This document shows, in pieces, positions 6,400-11,703 of a stretch of 11,703 bases of DNA. This DNA comes from Oscillospiraceae bacterium (GTDB lineage: Bacteria; Bacillota; Clostridia; Oscillospirales; Oscillospiraceae). A program made the translations under genes and the position numbers. Below the pieces are notes generated by a model. The model saw only the letters and a program-made list of their open reading frames with translations, did no database searches and was not told where the DNA came from. The stretch lies in the NCBI GenBank assembly GCA_016297855.1, contig JAEDFW010000054.1, positions 1 through 11,703 on the forward strand. Direction: 5' to 3'. The stretch's first letter is position 1. Every line of letters begins with the position of its first letter.

Positions 6400-7259
6400 G
6401 TGCGCAGCGCCCCGCAGAGCGCGTTGGCAATGCGCGCAAAAGCCGTGATGTCCAGCGTTTCGCCGCGCACGGACGGCGCAATGCCACATGATGTGAGAAT
6501 TTCCGTGAGCCTTTGCTTGCCAAGCTCGCTGAAACCGGAGCAAAGCCCGTTCAGCAGCGTTTTTCTGCGCTGGGCGAAGCTGGTCTTCACCACGCGGAAA
6601 AACAACGTTTCATCAAGAATTTCGCAAGGCGGCGCCGTGCGGACCCGGAGCTGCAAAACAGCGGACGTGACCTTGGGCTGCGGGATAAAACAGCTCGCCG
6701 GAACATCAAACAGGAGCGCCGGTTCGGCGTAGTACTGGCAGAATACGGAAAACGCGCCGTATTCGCTGCTGCCGGCCTTGGCGCAGATGCGCTGGGCGAC
6801 TTCCTTTTGCACCATGACGGTGACGGAGTCAAAGCAGCGCGCCGACAAGAGCGCAGCAAGCACCGGGGTTGTGATATAGTACGGCAGATTTGCGCACGCC
6901 ATGGGTTTGAGCCCTGCGAATTTTTCCCGCACCAGCGCGGCAATATCAGTTTTTAGAATGTCGCCGAAGATGATCTCGAGATGATCCGCGTCCGCCATCG
7001 TCTCGGCGAGCACCGGCTTCAGGGAGGTGTCAACCTCAACGGCCACGACTTTGTTTGCCTGCCGGCAAAGCTCTCGCGTCAAAGGGCCGATGCCGGGGCC
7101 GACCTCCAGCACGCCGCACGAGCCGTCCACGCCAGCTTCCGTGACGATGCGCTGCGGCACCCAGCGCTGCGTGAGAAAATTCTGCCCCTTGGACTTGGAA
7201 AAATGAAAGCCATGCCGGGCGAGCAGGGTTTTGATGTCGTTGATGTTGCAAAGATCCAT
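6396..7259 (-). CDS. rsmA: 16S rRNA (adenine1518/1519-N6)-dimethyltransferase
   Basis: RsmA (KsgA) dimethylates two adjacent adenines in the 3' terminal hairpin of 16S rRNA during late 30S assembly; its loss gives kasugamycin resistance in known bacteria. At 287 residues the length is normal. Visible landmarks are the N-terminal KGQNFL (24-29), SAM-binding LEVGPGIGPLT (51-61), the acidic AVEVD (73-77), GD at 99-100, the catalytic NLPYYI (124-129), the PQPKVTSAVLQL substrate region (193-204) and FAQRRKTLLNGL (228-239). The ATG at 7259 follows the site AAAGGCGG, which also forms one arm of the terminator hairpin at 7267-7303. It leads a three-gene operon with the GIY-YIG and small membrane genes. 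Confidence 0.96.
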   Translation of the reverse strand: MDLCNINDIKTLLARHGFHFSKSKGQNFLTQRWVPQRIVTEAGVDGSCGVLEVGPGIGPLTRELCRQANKVVAVEVDTSLKPVLAETMADADHLEIIFGDILKTDIAALVREKFAGLKPMACANLPYYITTPVLAALLSARCFDSVTVMVQKEVAQRICAKAGSSEYGAFSVFCQYYAEPALLFDVPASCFIPQPKVTSAVLQLRVRTAPPCEILDETLFFRVVKTSFAQRRKTLLNGLCSGFSELGKQRLTEILTSCGIAPSVRGETLDITAFARIANALCGALRT

Positions 7260-7266
7260 AAAAAAT

Positions 7267-7303
7267 CCGCCTTTCGCTTGTCATTGTAACAAACAAAAGG
7301 CGG
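7267..7303 (-). terminator. Intrinsic terminator between the 3D-domain gene and rsmA
   Basis: The arms CCGCCTTT (minus 7303-7296) and AAAGGCGG (minus 7274-7267) form an 8-bp stem with a 21-base loop that can pair further through TTGT/ACAA. On the minus strand it runs, after one base, into six T residues directly before the rsmA ATG. The 3' arm is also the rsmA ribosome site, so transcripts reading through from upstream would mask it. The plus-strand side also ends in five T, but no plus gene precedes it. Confidence 0.65.
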
Positions 7304-7311
7304 TTTTTCAA
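7283..7311 (-). promoter_or_regulatory. Sigma-A promoter of the rsmA operon, inside a terminator
   Basis: Read on the minus strand, TTGAAA (7306-7311) and TACAAT (7283-7288) are separated by exactly 17 bases; each hexamer is 5 of 6 to consensus. Transcription would begin near 7276, giving a leader of roughly 17 bases that still contains the AAAGGCGG ribosome site. The -10 falls in the loop of the hairpin at 7267-7303 and the -35 starts 4 bases past the stop codon of the 3D-domain gene. Confidence 0.7.
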
Positions 7312-7314
7312 TGC

Positions 7315-7929
7315 TTATTCGCTTTCCACATAGATCAGGACACGCTGCGCGCCCCAGTTGATGCACGCGTCATACGAGTCCTCGCCCATGTAGATATCCA
7401 CGACGTAGGGATGTTCCATCATGTTTGAGCCGGTGTCCTCCGCGTAGTAGTCGCCGACGAAGGTGCCGTCCTCAAGATAGAGCCAAACATGCGTGCCATA
7501 GGGGATGATCCCGGGATTGACAGCCAGCGTCCGGCCGACGGTAGTGTATGTACCGGTGGAAGTGGTTCCGGTCAGGCAGTAAGCTGTGGCGATAAACGTG
7601 TCCAGCAGGACAAGATCGTCCGGAGTGGTATCTTCTGCGCGCTTCGGCGCGGTCGGCAGCGGTTCGCCGTTTGCCAGCGCCCGGGCTTTGCTTGTTTTCG
7701 GAACAGAGGTACTGGCTTCCCCAGCAGATGGTATACGCTGGATTTCCGGCTCGATCGTGCGCGGCTGCGCCGGTTCTTCCTGTGCGGCGGGCAGATCGAA
7801 GATCGCGGCCTCGGGTCTGGATTGTGTCGCAGCCTGCGCGCCTGCAGTGGCAAAAACCACGCCGGCGCTGACCAGAGTGAGTGTCAGTGCGATGAGAATA
7901 TTTCGCCTGAGTCTGCTCTTATATTGCAT
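7315..7929 (-). CDS. Secreted 3D-domain cell-wall protein
   Basis: A 204-residue exported protein. Residues 1-33 are a signal peptide: basic MQYKSRLRRN, a hydrophobic core and a probable cut after an A-x-A motif near residue 33 (GAQA/ATQS). Residues 35-105 form a Pro/Ala/Glu-rich linker. The C-terminal 100 residues are a 3D domain, the fold shared with the catalytic part of MltA lytic transglycosylase and with Bacillus YuiC, YocH and YabE: ATAYCLTG (114-121), LAVNPGIIPYGT (135-146), AEDTG with D165, and VVDIYM with D178. These aspartates give the domain its name and catalytic acid. Cleavage of peptidoglycan glycan strands, as in Rpf/Sps-like muralytic proteins, is the likely job. The start follows AAAGGAGG by 9 bases. 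It seems monocistronic. Confidence 0.87.
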   Translation of the reverse strand: MQYKSRLRRNILIALTLTLVSAGVVFATAGAQAATQSRPEAAIFDLPAAQEEPAQPRTIEPEIQRIPSAGEASTSVPKTSKARALANGEPLPTAPKRAEDTTPDDLVLLDTFIATAYCLTGTTSTGTYTTVGRTLAVNPGIIPYGTHVWLYLEDGTFVGDYYAEDTGSNMMEHPYVVDIYMGEDSYDACINWGAQRVLIYVESE

Positions 7930-8220
7930 TTTGAAATGCCTCCTTTCTGATAAAACGGGTCTTGTTTTTGTAGCCGGAAAATAAGTTACAAAAACATTAC
8001 AATTCTATGACCAAAAGGAACATGATATGTATTATAATAAATATTTGAAGAAAGTCAAGAAAAACGTGTATAATTTTGAGGAATACGAAACATTTTCATG
8101 ATATATAAATAATGGAACTGTAGAAAATAGAGAGATATTCCCGAAAAATCAGGAAGGATAGCGGAAAAATATGGAGATATGATGACAAAATAGTAAAATA
8201 GTTTTCAATTAAATTACCGT
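7930..8220. other. AT-rich divergent intergenic region
   Basis: This stretch of about 290 bases between the minus-strand 3D-domain gene and the thrS promoter is strikingly AT-rich compared with the GC-rich coding DNA around it. It contains the minus promoter at 8031-8058 and a plus-strand promoter-like pair, TTGAAG (8045-8050) and TATAAT (8069-8074) with an 18-base spacer. Short ATG frames here end within a few codons on the plus strand, so no small protein is supported. I see no convincing hairpin terminator or repeat. Confidence 0.6.
8031..8058 (-). promoter_or_regulatory. Sigma-A promoter of the 3D-domain gene
   Basis: On the minus strand TTGACT (8053-8058) and a perfect TATAAT (8031-8036) are 16 bases apart. 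The transcript would start near 8024 and have an AT-rich leader of about 95 bases before the ATG at 7929. No operator or riboswitch fold is recognised in that leader. Confidence 0.7.
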
Positions 8221-8249
8221 TTGACAGACGGAGAAAAAAGTGCTATATT
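8221..8249 (+). promoter_or_regulatory. Sigma-A promoter of thrS
   Basis: A perfect TTGACA (8221-8226), a 17-base spacer and TATATT (8244-8249). Transcription would start about 8256-8258, which places a leader of about 280 bases, the T-box, before the thrS ATG at 8538. Confidence 0.85.
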
Positions 8250-8256
8250 CTGAGCG

Positions 8257-8498
8257 GATAAAGGCTGAGACAAAGACAAAACGCTGCGATACCGGCACAA
8301 CAGAGAGGCGCTCATCTGCTGCAAGAGCGCTTGCGCCGCCGCTGTGTTACCACTTTCGAGCTGCTGCGCTGAAACCAAGTCAAGTAAGCGCGGACGGGCC
8401 CTCCCGTTACAGAGGTCACGAGCGACGGCGATTGCCGTAAGCAGGGTGGAACCGTGGAGCGTATTGCGCTTCACCCCTGGGATAGCAGGGGTGAAGCG
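8257..8498 (+). promoter_or_regulatory. T-box riboswitch (threonine) leader of thrS
   Basis: T-box leaders bind uncharged tRNA and let transcription continue when the cognate amino acid is short. The diagnostic T-box AGGGTGGAACCGTGGAG is at 8443-8459; its TGGA (8447-8450) would pair with the NCCA end of the tRNA. The distal Stem I signature is visible as CAGAGAG (8301-8307) and TGCAAGAG (8320-8327), flanked by ACAG/CTGT and GCGC/GCGC pairings. A threonine codon ACC followed by A lies at 8349-8352 on the 3' side of Stem I, where the specifier is expected. Two small hairpins (around 8394-8410 and 8425-8438) precede the T-box. GGGTG at 8444-8448 can pair with CACCC at 8472-8476 to form the antiterminator, excluding the terminator stem. 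The specifier assignment is tentative; the T-box itself is certain. Confidence 0.93.
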
Positions 8499-8503
8499 TT
8501 TTT
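8467..8503 (+). terminator. T-box-controlled intrinsic terminator upstream of thrS
   Basis: A perfect 13-bp stem, CGCTTCACCCCTG (8467-8479) and CAGGGGTGAAGCG (8486-8498), with a 6-base loop GGATAG, is followed by TTTTT. It stops transcription in front of thrS unless uncharged tRNA stabilises the competing antiterminator that uses CACCC from the 5' arm. Confidence 0.95.
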
Positions 8504-8537
8504 CTTTACCCCGAAACAAACGAAGGGAGCAATTACA

Positions 8538-10331
8538 ATGTCCGAAGAAAATCTGTACACGTTTGAAAATGAAGCGTACCGAAAGACGTACTGGCACACC
8601 TGCTCGCACGTTCTGGCACAGGCGGTCAAGCGTCTGCATCCCGAGGTGAAGCTGGCCATCGGCCCGGCGATTGACAATGGCTTTTACTACGATTTTGACG
8701 CACCGTTTAACTTCACGCAGGAAATGCTGGACGAGCTGGAAGGTGAGATGCGCAAGATCTGCAAGGAAAAGCTGAAACTCGAGCGCTTTGAGCTTCCGCG
8801 CGAGGAAGCCGTCAAGTTTATGCAGGAAAAGGACGAGCCGTATAAAGTTGAGCTCATCAACGACCTGCCTGAGGACGCTGTCATCTCGTTCTACCGTCAG
8901 GGTGAGTTTGTTGACCTGTGCGCGGGCCCGCATCTGGACTCTACCGGCCGAATCAAGGGCAACGCCATCAAGCTGACGCAGTGCTGCGGCGCATACTGGC
9001 GCGGAGACTCCAAGCGCAAGATGCTGCAGCGTATCTATGCCGTCGCTTTCCCGAAAAAGGAAGAACTCGACGAATATCTCGCCAAGCAGGCCGAAGCGCT
9101 CAAGCGCGACCACAACAAGATCGGCCGTGAGCTGGAATACTTCACCACGGTCGATGTGATCGGTCAGGGTCTGCCGATTCTGCTGCCCAAGGGCGCTCGC
9201 ACCATTCAGGTGCTGCAGCGCTGGATCGAGGACGAGGAGCAGAAGCGCGGCTATCTTCTCACCAAGACACCGCTCATGGCCAAGCGCGAGCTGTATAAGA
9301 TCTCCGGCCACTGGGATCACTACCTCGACGGCATGTTCATTCTGGGCGACCCGCACGACGAGACGAAGGAATGCTTTGCTCTGCGCCCGATGACCTGTCC
9401 GTTCCAGTATCAGGTGTTCCTCAACCGCGGCCGCAGCTACCGCGATCTGCCCATGCGTCTGGGCGAGACGTCGACGCTGTTCCGCAACGAGGATTCCGGC
9501 GAGATGCACGGTCTGATCCGCGTGCGCCAGTTTACGATTTCTGAGGGCCATCTGGTGCTGCGCCCGGATCAGCTCGAGGAAGAGTTCAAGGGCTGTCTGG
9601 AGCTGGCCAAGTATGTCCTTGACACGGTTGGTATGTTGGATAACTGCACGTTCCGCTTCTCGCAGTGGGATCCCGCCAACCCCAACAACAAGTACGAAGG
9701 TACGGCCGAGCAGTGGGATGAGGCGCAGCGCGTCATGGGCCAGATTCTCGACGATTTGAACGTCGACTACACCATTGGCATTGACGAGGCCGCGTTCTAC
9801 GGCCCGAAGCTCGATATCCAGTACCACAACGTCTTCGGCAAGGAAGATACCATCGTTACGATCCAGATCGATATGCTTCTGGCCGAGCGATTTGGCATGT
9901 ACTATATTGATGAAAATGGCGAGAAGAAGCTGCCGTATATCATCCACCGCACGAGTCTGGGCTGCTATGAGCGCACGCTTGCATATCTGCTTGAGACATA
10001 TGCAGGCGCGCTGCCGACGTGGATGGCACCTGAACAGGTACGCTTCCTGCCTGTGACCGACCGTGCGTGCGACTACTGCGCCGAGCAGGCCAAGAAGCTG
10101 ACCGCTATGGGCTTCCGCGTGGAGGTCGACTACCGCAACGAGAAGATCGGCAAGAAGATCCGCGAGGCGCAGATGGAGAAGGTTCCGTATATGCTCATCG
10201 TGGGTGACCGTGACATCGAAAACGGCACCGTCTCGCCGCGTCACCGCGCCGAGGGCGATCTGGGCGCGATGAGCGTCGACGCATTTGTGGCTCTTCTGAA
10301 AGACGTTGTGGACAACAAGCTGAAAAAGTAA
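8538..10331 (+). CDS. thrS: Threonyl-tRNA synthetase lacking the TGS domain
   Basis: Charges tRNA-Thr with threonine in the cytoplasm. The protein has 597 residues against about 640 for the usual form, because the N-terminal TGS domain is absent: the ATG at 8538 follows AAGGGAG, and all upstream sequence is the T-box leader. The editing domain comes first, with HTCSH (H20, H24) and DLCAGPH (C128, H132), the residues that hydrolyse Ser-tRNA-Thr. In the class II core the three zinc ligands are kept: C287 (RPMTCPFQ), H338 (TISEGH) and H470 (IIHRTSLG). Motif 2 reads HGLIRVRQFT and motif 3 GCYERTLAYLLE. The C-terminal anticodon-binding domain runs from about residue 500. Catalytic sequences diverge from the E. 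coli/B. subtilis type: TISEGH replaces TQDDAH, and RPMTCPFQ replaces KPMNCPGH. The gene is monocistronic, between its T-box and its own terminator. Confidence 0.95.
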   Translation: MSEENLYTFENEAYRKTYWHTCSHVLAQAVKRLHPEVKLAIGPAIDNGFYYDFDAPFNFTQEMLDELEGEMRKICKEKLKLERFELPREEAVKFMQEKDEPYKVELINDLPEDAVISFYRQGEFVDLCAGPHLDSTGRIKGNAIKLTQCCGAYWRGDSKRKMLQRIYAVAFPKKEELDEYLAKQAEALKRDHNKIGRELEYFTTVDVIGQGLPILLPKGARTIQVLQRWIEDEEQKRGYLLTKTPLMAKRELYKISGHWDHYLDGMFILGDPHDETKECFALRPMTCPFQYQVFLNRGRSYRDLPMRLGETSTLFRNEDSGEMHGLIRVRQFTISEGHLVLRPDQLEEEFKGCLELAKYVLDTVGMLDNCTFRFSQWDPANPNNKYEGTAEQWDEAQRVMGQILDDLNVDYTIGIDEAAFYGPKLDIQYHNVFGKEDTIVTIQIDMLLAERFGMYYIDENGEKKLPYIIHRTSLGCYERTLAYLLETYAGALPTWMAPEQVRFLPVTDRACDYCAEQAKKLTAMGFRVEVDYRNEKIGKKIREAQMEKVPYMLIVGDRDIENGTVSPRHRAEGDLGAMSVDAFVALLKDVVDNKLKK

Positions 10332-10350
10332 CTGCAAAAAGCCCGCAAAG

Positions 10351-10378
10351 AATCCCGCGCCATACGGCGCGGGATTTT
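10351..10378 (+). terminator. Intrinsic terminator of thrS
   Basis: Arms AATCCCGCGCC (10351-10361) and GGCGCGGGATT (10366-10376) form a perfect 11-bp stem with an ATAC loop, ending in TTTT. It begins 19 bases after the thrS stop. Confidence 0.9.
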
Positions 10379-10391
10379 CTGCGTCAGGGAC

Positions 10392-10418
10392 TTGACAAAA
10401 TGGTCTACATGCTATAGA
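10392..10418 (+). promoter_or_regulatory. Candidate promoter of the BlaI/BlaR1-type pair
   Basis: TTGACA (10392-10397) is perfect. The -10 is either TATAGA at 10413-10418 with a short 15-base spacer or TAGACT at 10415-10420 with 17. The first operator-like repeat covers the spacer and the -10, as expected for repression by steric block. Confidence 0.6.
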
Positions 10419-10439
10419 CTTAGTTTACAAGATATAGAC
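10403..10439 (+). promoter_or_regulatory. Two tandem 17-bp operator-like repeats (probable BlaI-type sites)
   Basis: GTCTACATGCTATAGAC (10403-10419) and GTTTACAAGATATAGAC (10423-10439) match at 13 of 17 positions and begin 20 bases apart. Each is an imperfect dyad with outer arms GTCTA/TAGAC or GTTTA/TAGAC and an internal TACA, the half-site seen in BlaI/MecI/CopY operators. They overlap the promoter and end one base before the AAGGAGG site of the repressor gene, which fits autoregulation with two dimers about two helical turns apart. Confidence 0.7.
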
Positions 10440-10455
10440 CAAGGAGGCACGCGAG

Positions 10456-10815
10456 ATGGATGACTACAGAATGGGCGAGATGGAGCAGCGTTTTGCGCAG
10501 CTGATCTGGGAGCACGAACCCATCGGTTCGGGCGAGCTGGTAAAGCTCTGCGAAAAAGAGCTGTCGTGGAAAAAATCAACGACATATACCGTTTTGCACC
10601 GGCTGTGCGAAAAGGGACTGTTTCAGAACGAAAACGGCGCGGTCACGTCGCGTCTGAGCCGCGCGGAATATGATTCTGCGCAGAGCAAACTGTTCGTTGA
10701 ACACGCATTCTCCGGCTCGCTTCCCAAGTTTCTGGCTGCGTTTACCGCGCGGCGAAAGCTCTCTCAGAAGGAGATCGACGAATTGCAGCGGCTGATCGAC
10801 GAGAACAGGGGGTGA
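10456..10815 (+). CDS. BlaI/MecI/CopY-family transcriptional repressor
   Basis: A 119-residue winged-helix repressor of the penicillinase-repressor family. Residues 8-65 form the DNA-binding domain: MEQRFAQLIWEHEPIGSGELV, shown here as its first part, then WKKSTTYTVLHRLCEKGLF (38-56), which contains the recognition helix. The rest is the helical dimerisation region, ending in a charged C-terminus. The Asn-Phe bond cleaved by BlaR1/MecR1 in BlaI/MecI is not present at the corresponding place (AFTARRKLS, residues 95-103), so the release mechanism may differ. AAGGAGG at 10441-10447 fixes the start. The M56 protease gene follows after 4 bases, the standard sensor-repressor pairing. The regulon is unknown; no beta-lactamase gene is in the window, and many clostridial copies control other cell-envelope genes. 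Confidence 0.93.
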   Translation: MDDYRMGEMEQRFAQLIWEHEPIGSGELVKLCEKELSWKKSTTYTVLHRLCEKGLFQNENGAVTSRLSRAEYDSAQSKLFVEHAFSGSLPKFLAAFTARRKLSQKEIDELQRLIDENRG

Positions 10816-10819
10816 GGCT

Positions 10820-11703
10820 ATGCAGGCAATATTTCAAACACTTCTGCACATGAGCCTGACCGGTGGCGTTGTGATCTTTGCTGTGCTGCTGGCACGGCTG
10901 ATGCTTATGAAGGCGCCGAAGAAGTTTGCCTATGCGCTGTGGGCGGTGGTGCTGTTCCGGCTTTTGTGCCCGGTATCGTTTTCGGTGGAACTGCCATTTC
11001 AGATGCAGATGGAAGCGCCGCAGCTCACGGAATATCTGCAGTCCGCTCCGGAAATGATCAAGACGCCTGCCGTACAGCCCACCGCGCCGCAGACGCACGC
11101 AGAGGCTGCGGCAGCCGTGAAGAGTGAAACCGGCACACCCGCGCCGGCGGTCAGCCAGCAGAGCGCGCCTGCCGAGACACAGCTGCAAGCACCGCAGAAG
11201 ACTGCGCTGCCGTGGACGCAAGTCTGCGTGTACATATGGCTCGCTGGCGCGGCTGGGATGCTCATTTACAGCGCTGCATCGCTGCTGCGGCTGAAACAGC
11301 GGCTGAAAGCAGCCGCACCGCTGCGCGAGAACCTCTATCTGGCCGACGTGGATACGCCGTTTGTGCTTGGGCTTGTGCGGCCAAAGATTTATCTGCCGGA
11401 AGGGCTCAGTGAACAGGAGACGGAATACATTGTTCTGCATGAGCGGCATCACATCCGCCGGGGCGACCATATCGTGAAGCTCTTGGCCTTTGCGGCGCTG
11501 GCGCTGCACTGGTTCAATCCGCTCGTGTGGCTGGCGTTTTCGCTTGCCGGACGCGACATGGAGATGAGCTGCGATGAGGCGGTCATGAAGCGCACAGATG
11601 GTACCATCCGCGCCGATTACGCACAGTCGCTTTTGAACCTGTCCGTGGGGCACAGGCGCTTTGCCGCCACGCCGCTCGCTTTTGGCGAGGGCGCGCCAAA
11701 AGC
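10820..11703 (+). CDS. BlaR1/MecR1-type M56 membrane metalloprotease (5' part)
   Basis: The open frame runs off the right edge after 294 codons. It starts at an ATG 4 bases after the repressor stop, with GGGGGTGAGG as ribosome site overlapping the repressor end. The N-terminus has two hydrophobic segments (about residues 12-29 and 38-54). A long Ala/Pro/Gln-rich stretch (about 60-130) follows, then another membrane segment (about 133-150, VCVYIWLAGAAGMLIY). The zinc protease signature HERHH (H207, E208, H211) is followed by a fourth membrane segment (LLAFAALALHWFNPLVWLAF) and the third-ligand region EMSCDEAV (E248). This matches peptidase family M56, which senses an external signal and inactivates the paired BlaI-type repressor. 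Whether a penicillin-binding sensor domain or another extracellular domain follows lies outside the window. Confidence 0.92.
   Translation, partial: MQAIFQTLLHMSLTGGVVIFAVLLARLMLMKAPKKFAYALWAVVLFRLLCPVSFSVELPFQMQMEAPQLTEYLQSAPEMIKTPAVQPTAPQTHAEAAAAVKSETGTPAPAVSQQSAPAETQLQAPQKTALPWTQVCVYIWLAGAAGMLIYSAASLLRLKQRLKAAAPLRENLYLADVDTPFVLGLVRPKIYLPEGLSEQETEYIVLHERHHIRRGDHIVKLLAFAALALHWFNPLVWLAFSLAGRDMEMSCDEAVMKRTDGTIRADYAQSLLNLSVGHRRFAATPLAFGEGAPK

Noticed and set aside
5794..6732. 312-codon plus-strand frame across the minus-strand operon
   Set aside because: It overlaps three coupled minus-strand genes, begins inside the terminator and has no coherent domain.
8454..8537. Possible GTG start giving a longer thrS
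   Set aside because: The extra codons would be translated from the T-box and terminator hairpin and do not encode a TGS domain.
8214..10337. 707-codon open frame on the minus strand opposite thrS
   Set aside because: It lies antisense to a certain thrS, its protein has no recognisable motif and a Leu/Arg/His-rich composition typical of the antisense frame of GC-rich genes, and it runs through the T-box leader.
10742..11653. 303-codon minus-strand frame opposite the M56 protease
   Set aside because: Antisense shadow of a gene with a clear HExxH motif; its composition is Arg/His/Gln-rich and it has no family features.
1..11703. CRISPR array, transposon, prophage or tRNA/rRNA gene
   Set aside because: Read through both strands, no regularly spaced repeats, transposase or integrase motifs, tRNA-like TTCGANNC cloverleaf or rRNA segments were found.

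Overview
The window reads as chromosomal DNA of a Gram-positive, probably gut-type anaerobe of the class Clostridia (an Oscillospiraceae-like Firmicute). The signs are strong AAGGAGG-type ribosome binding sites, a T-box riboswitch ahead of thrS, a BlaI/BlaR1-type pair, a secreted 3D-domain protein, a soluble fumarate-reductase-like system and GC-rich coding DNA next to AT-rich intergenic DNA. The placement is inferred from gene content and style, not from a marker-gene comparison. I see no tRNA, rRNA, insertion sequence, phage gene or CRISPR array.

Layout. (1) Positions 1-3930, plus strand: a redox operon entered part-way. It holds the end of an NAD(P)H/FAD/[2Fe-2S] electron-transfer subunit, an iron-sulfur subunit, a fumarate-reductase/succinate-dehydrogenase-like flavoprotein and an AspT/YidE-type membrane transporter. 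The likely electron path is NAD(P)H to the reductase subunit, then the Fe-S subunit, then the flavoprotein and a dicarboxylate-like acceptor, with the transporter moving substrate or product. It ends at a perfect 34-bp palindrome. (2) 4057-5770, plus strand: an XdhC-family molybdoenzyme maturation protein overlapping a GNAT acetyltransferase, closed by a strong hairpin that also serves the converging operon. (3) 5829-7929, minus strand: a secreted 3D-domain protein, then a tightly coupled rsmA / GIY-YIG / 63-residue membrane protein operon whose promoter lies inside the terminator hairpin between the two units. (4) 7930-8537: an AT-rich divergent intergenic region, then a sigma-A promoter and a full T-box leader with its terminator. 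(5) 8538-10331: thrS, encoding a threonyl-tRNA synthetase without the TGS domain and with a divergent catalytic motif 2, followed by its own terminator. (6) 10392-11703: a BlaI-type repressor with two tandem 17-bp operator-like sites over its promoter, and the first 294 codons of a BlaR1/MecR1-type M56 membrane protease, cut by the window end.

Most of the window is ordinary housekeeping. The least ordinary parts are the redox/transporter operon, the terminator-embedded rsmA promoter and the divergent ThrRS. I did not find a clearly new defence or mobile system.
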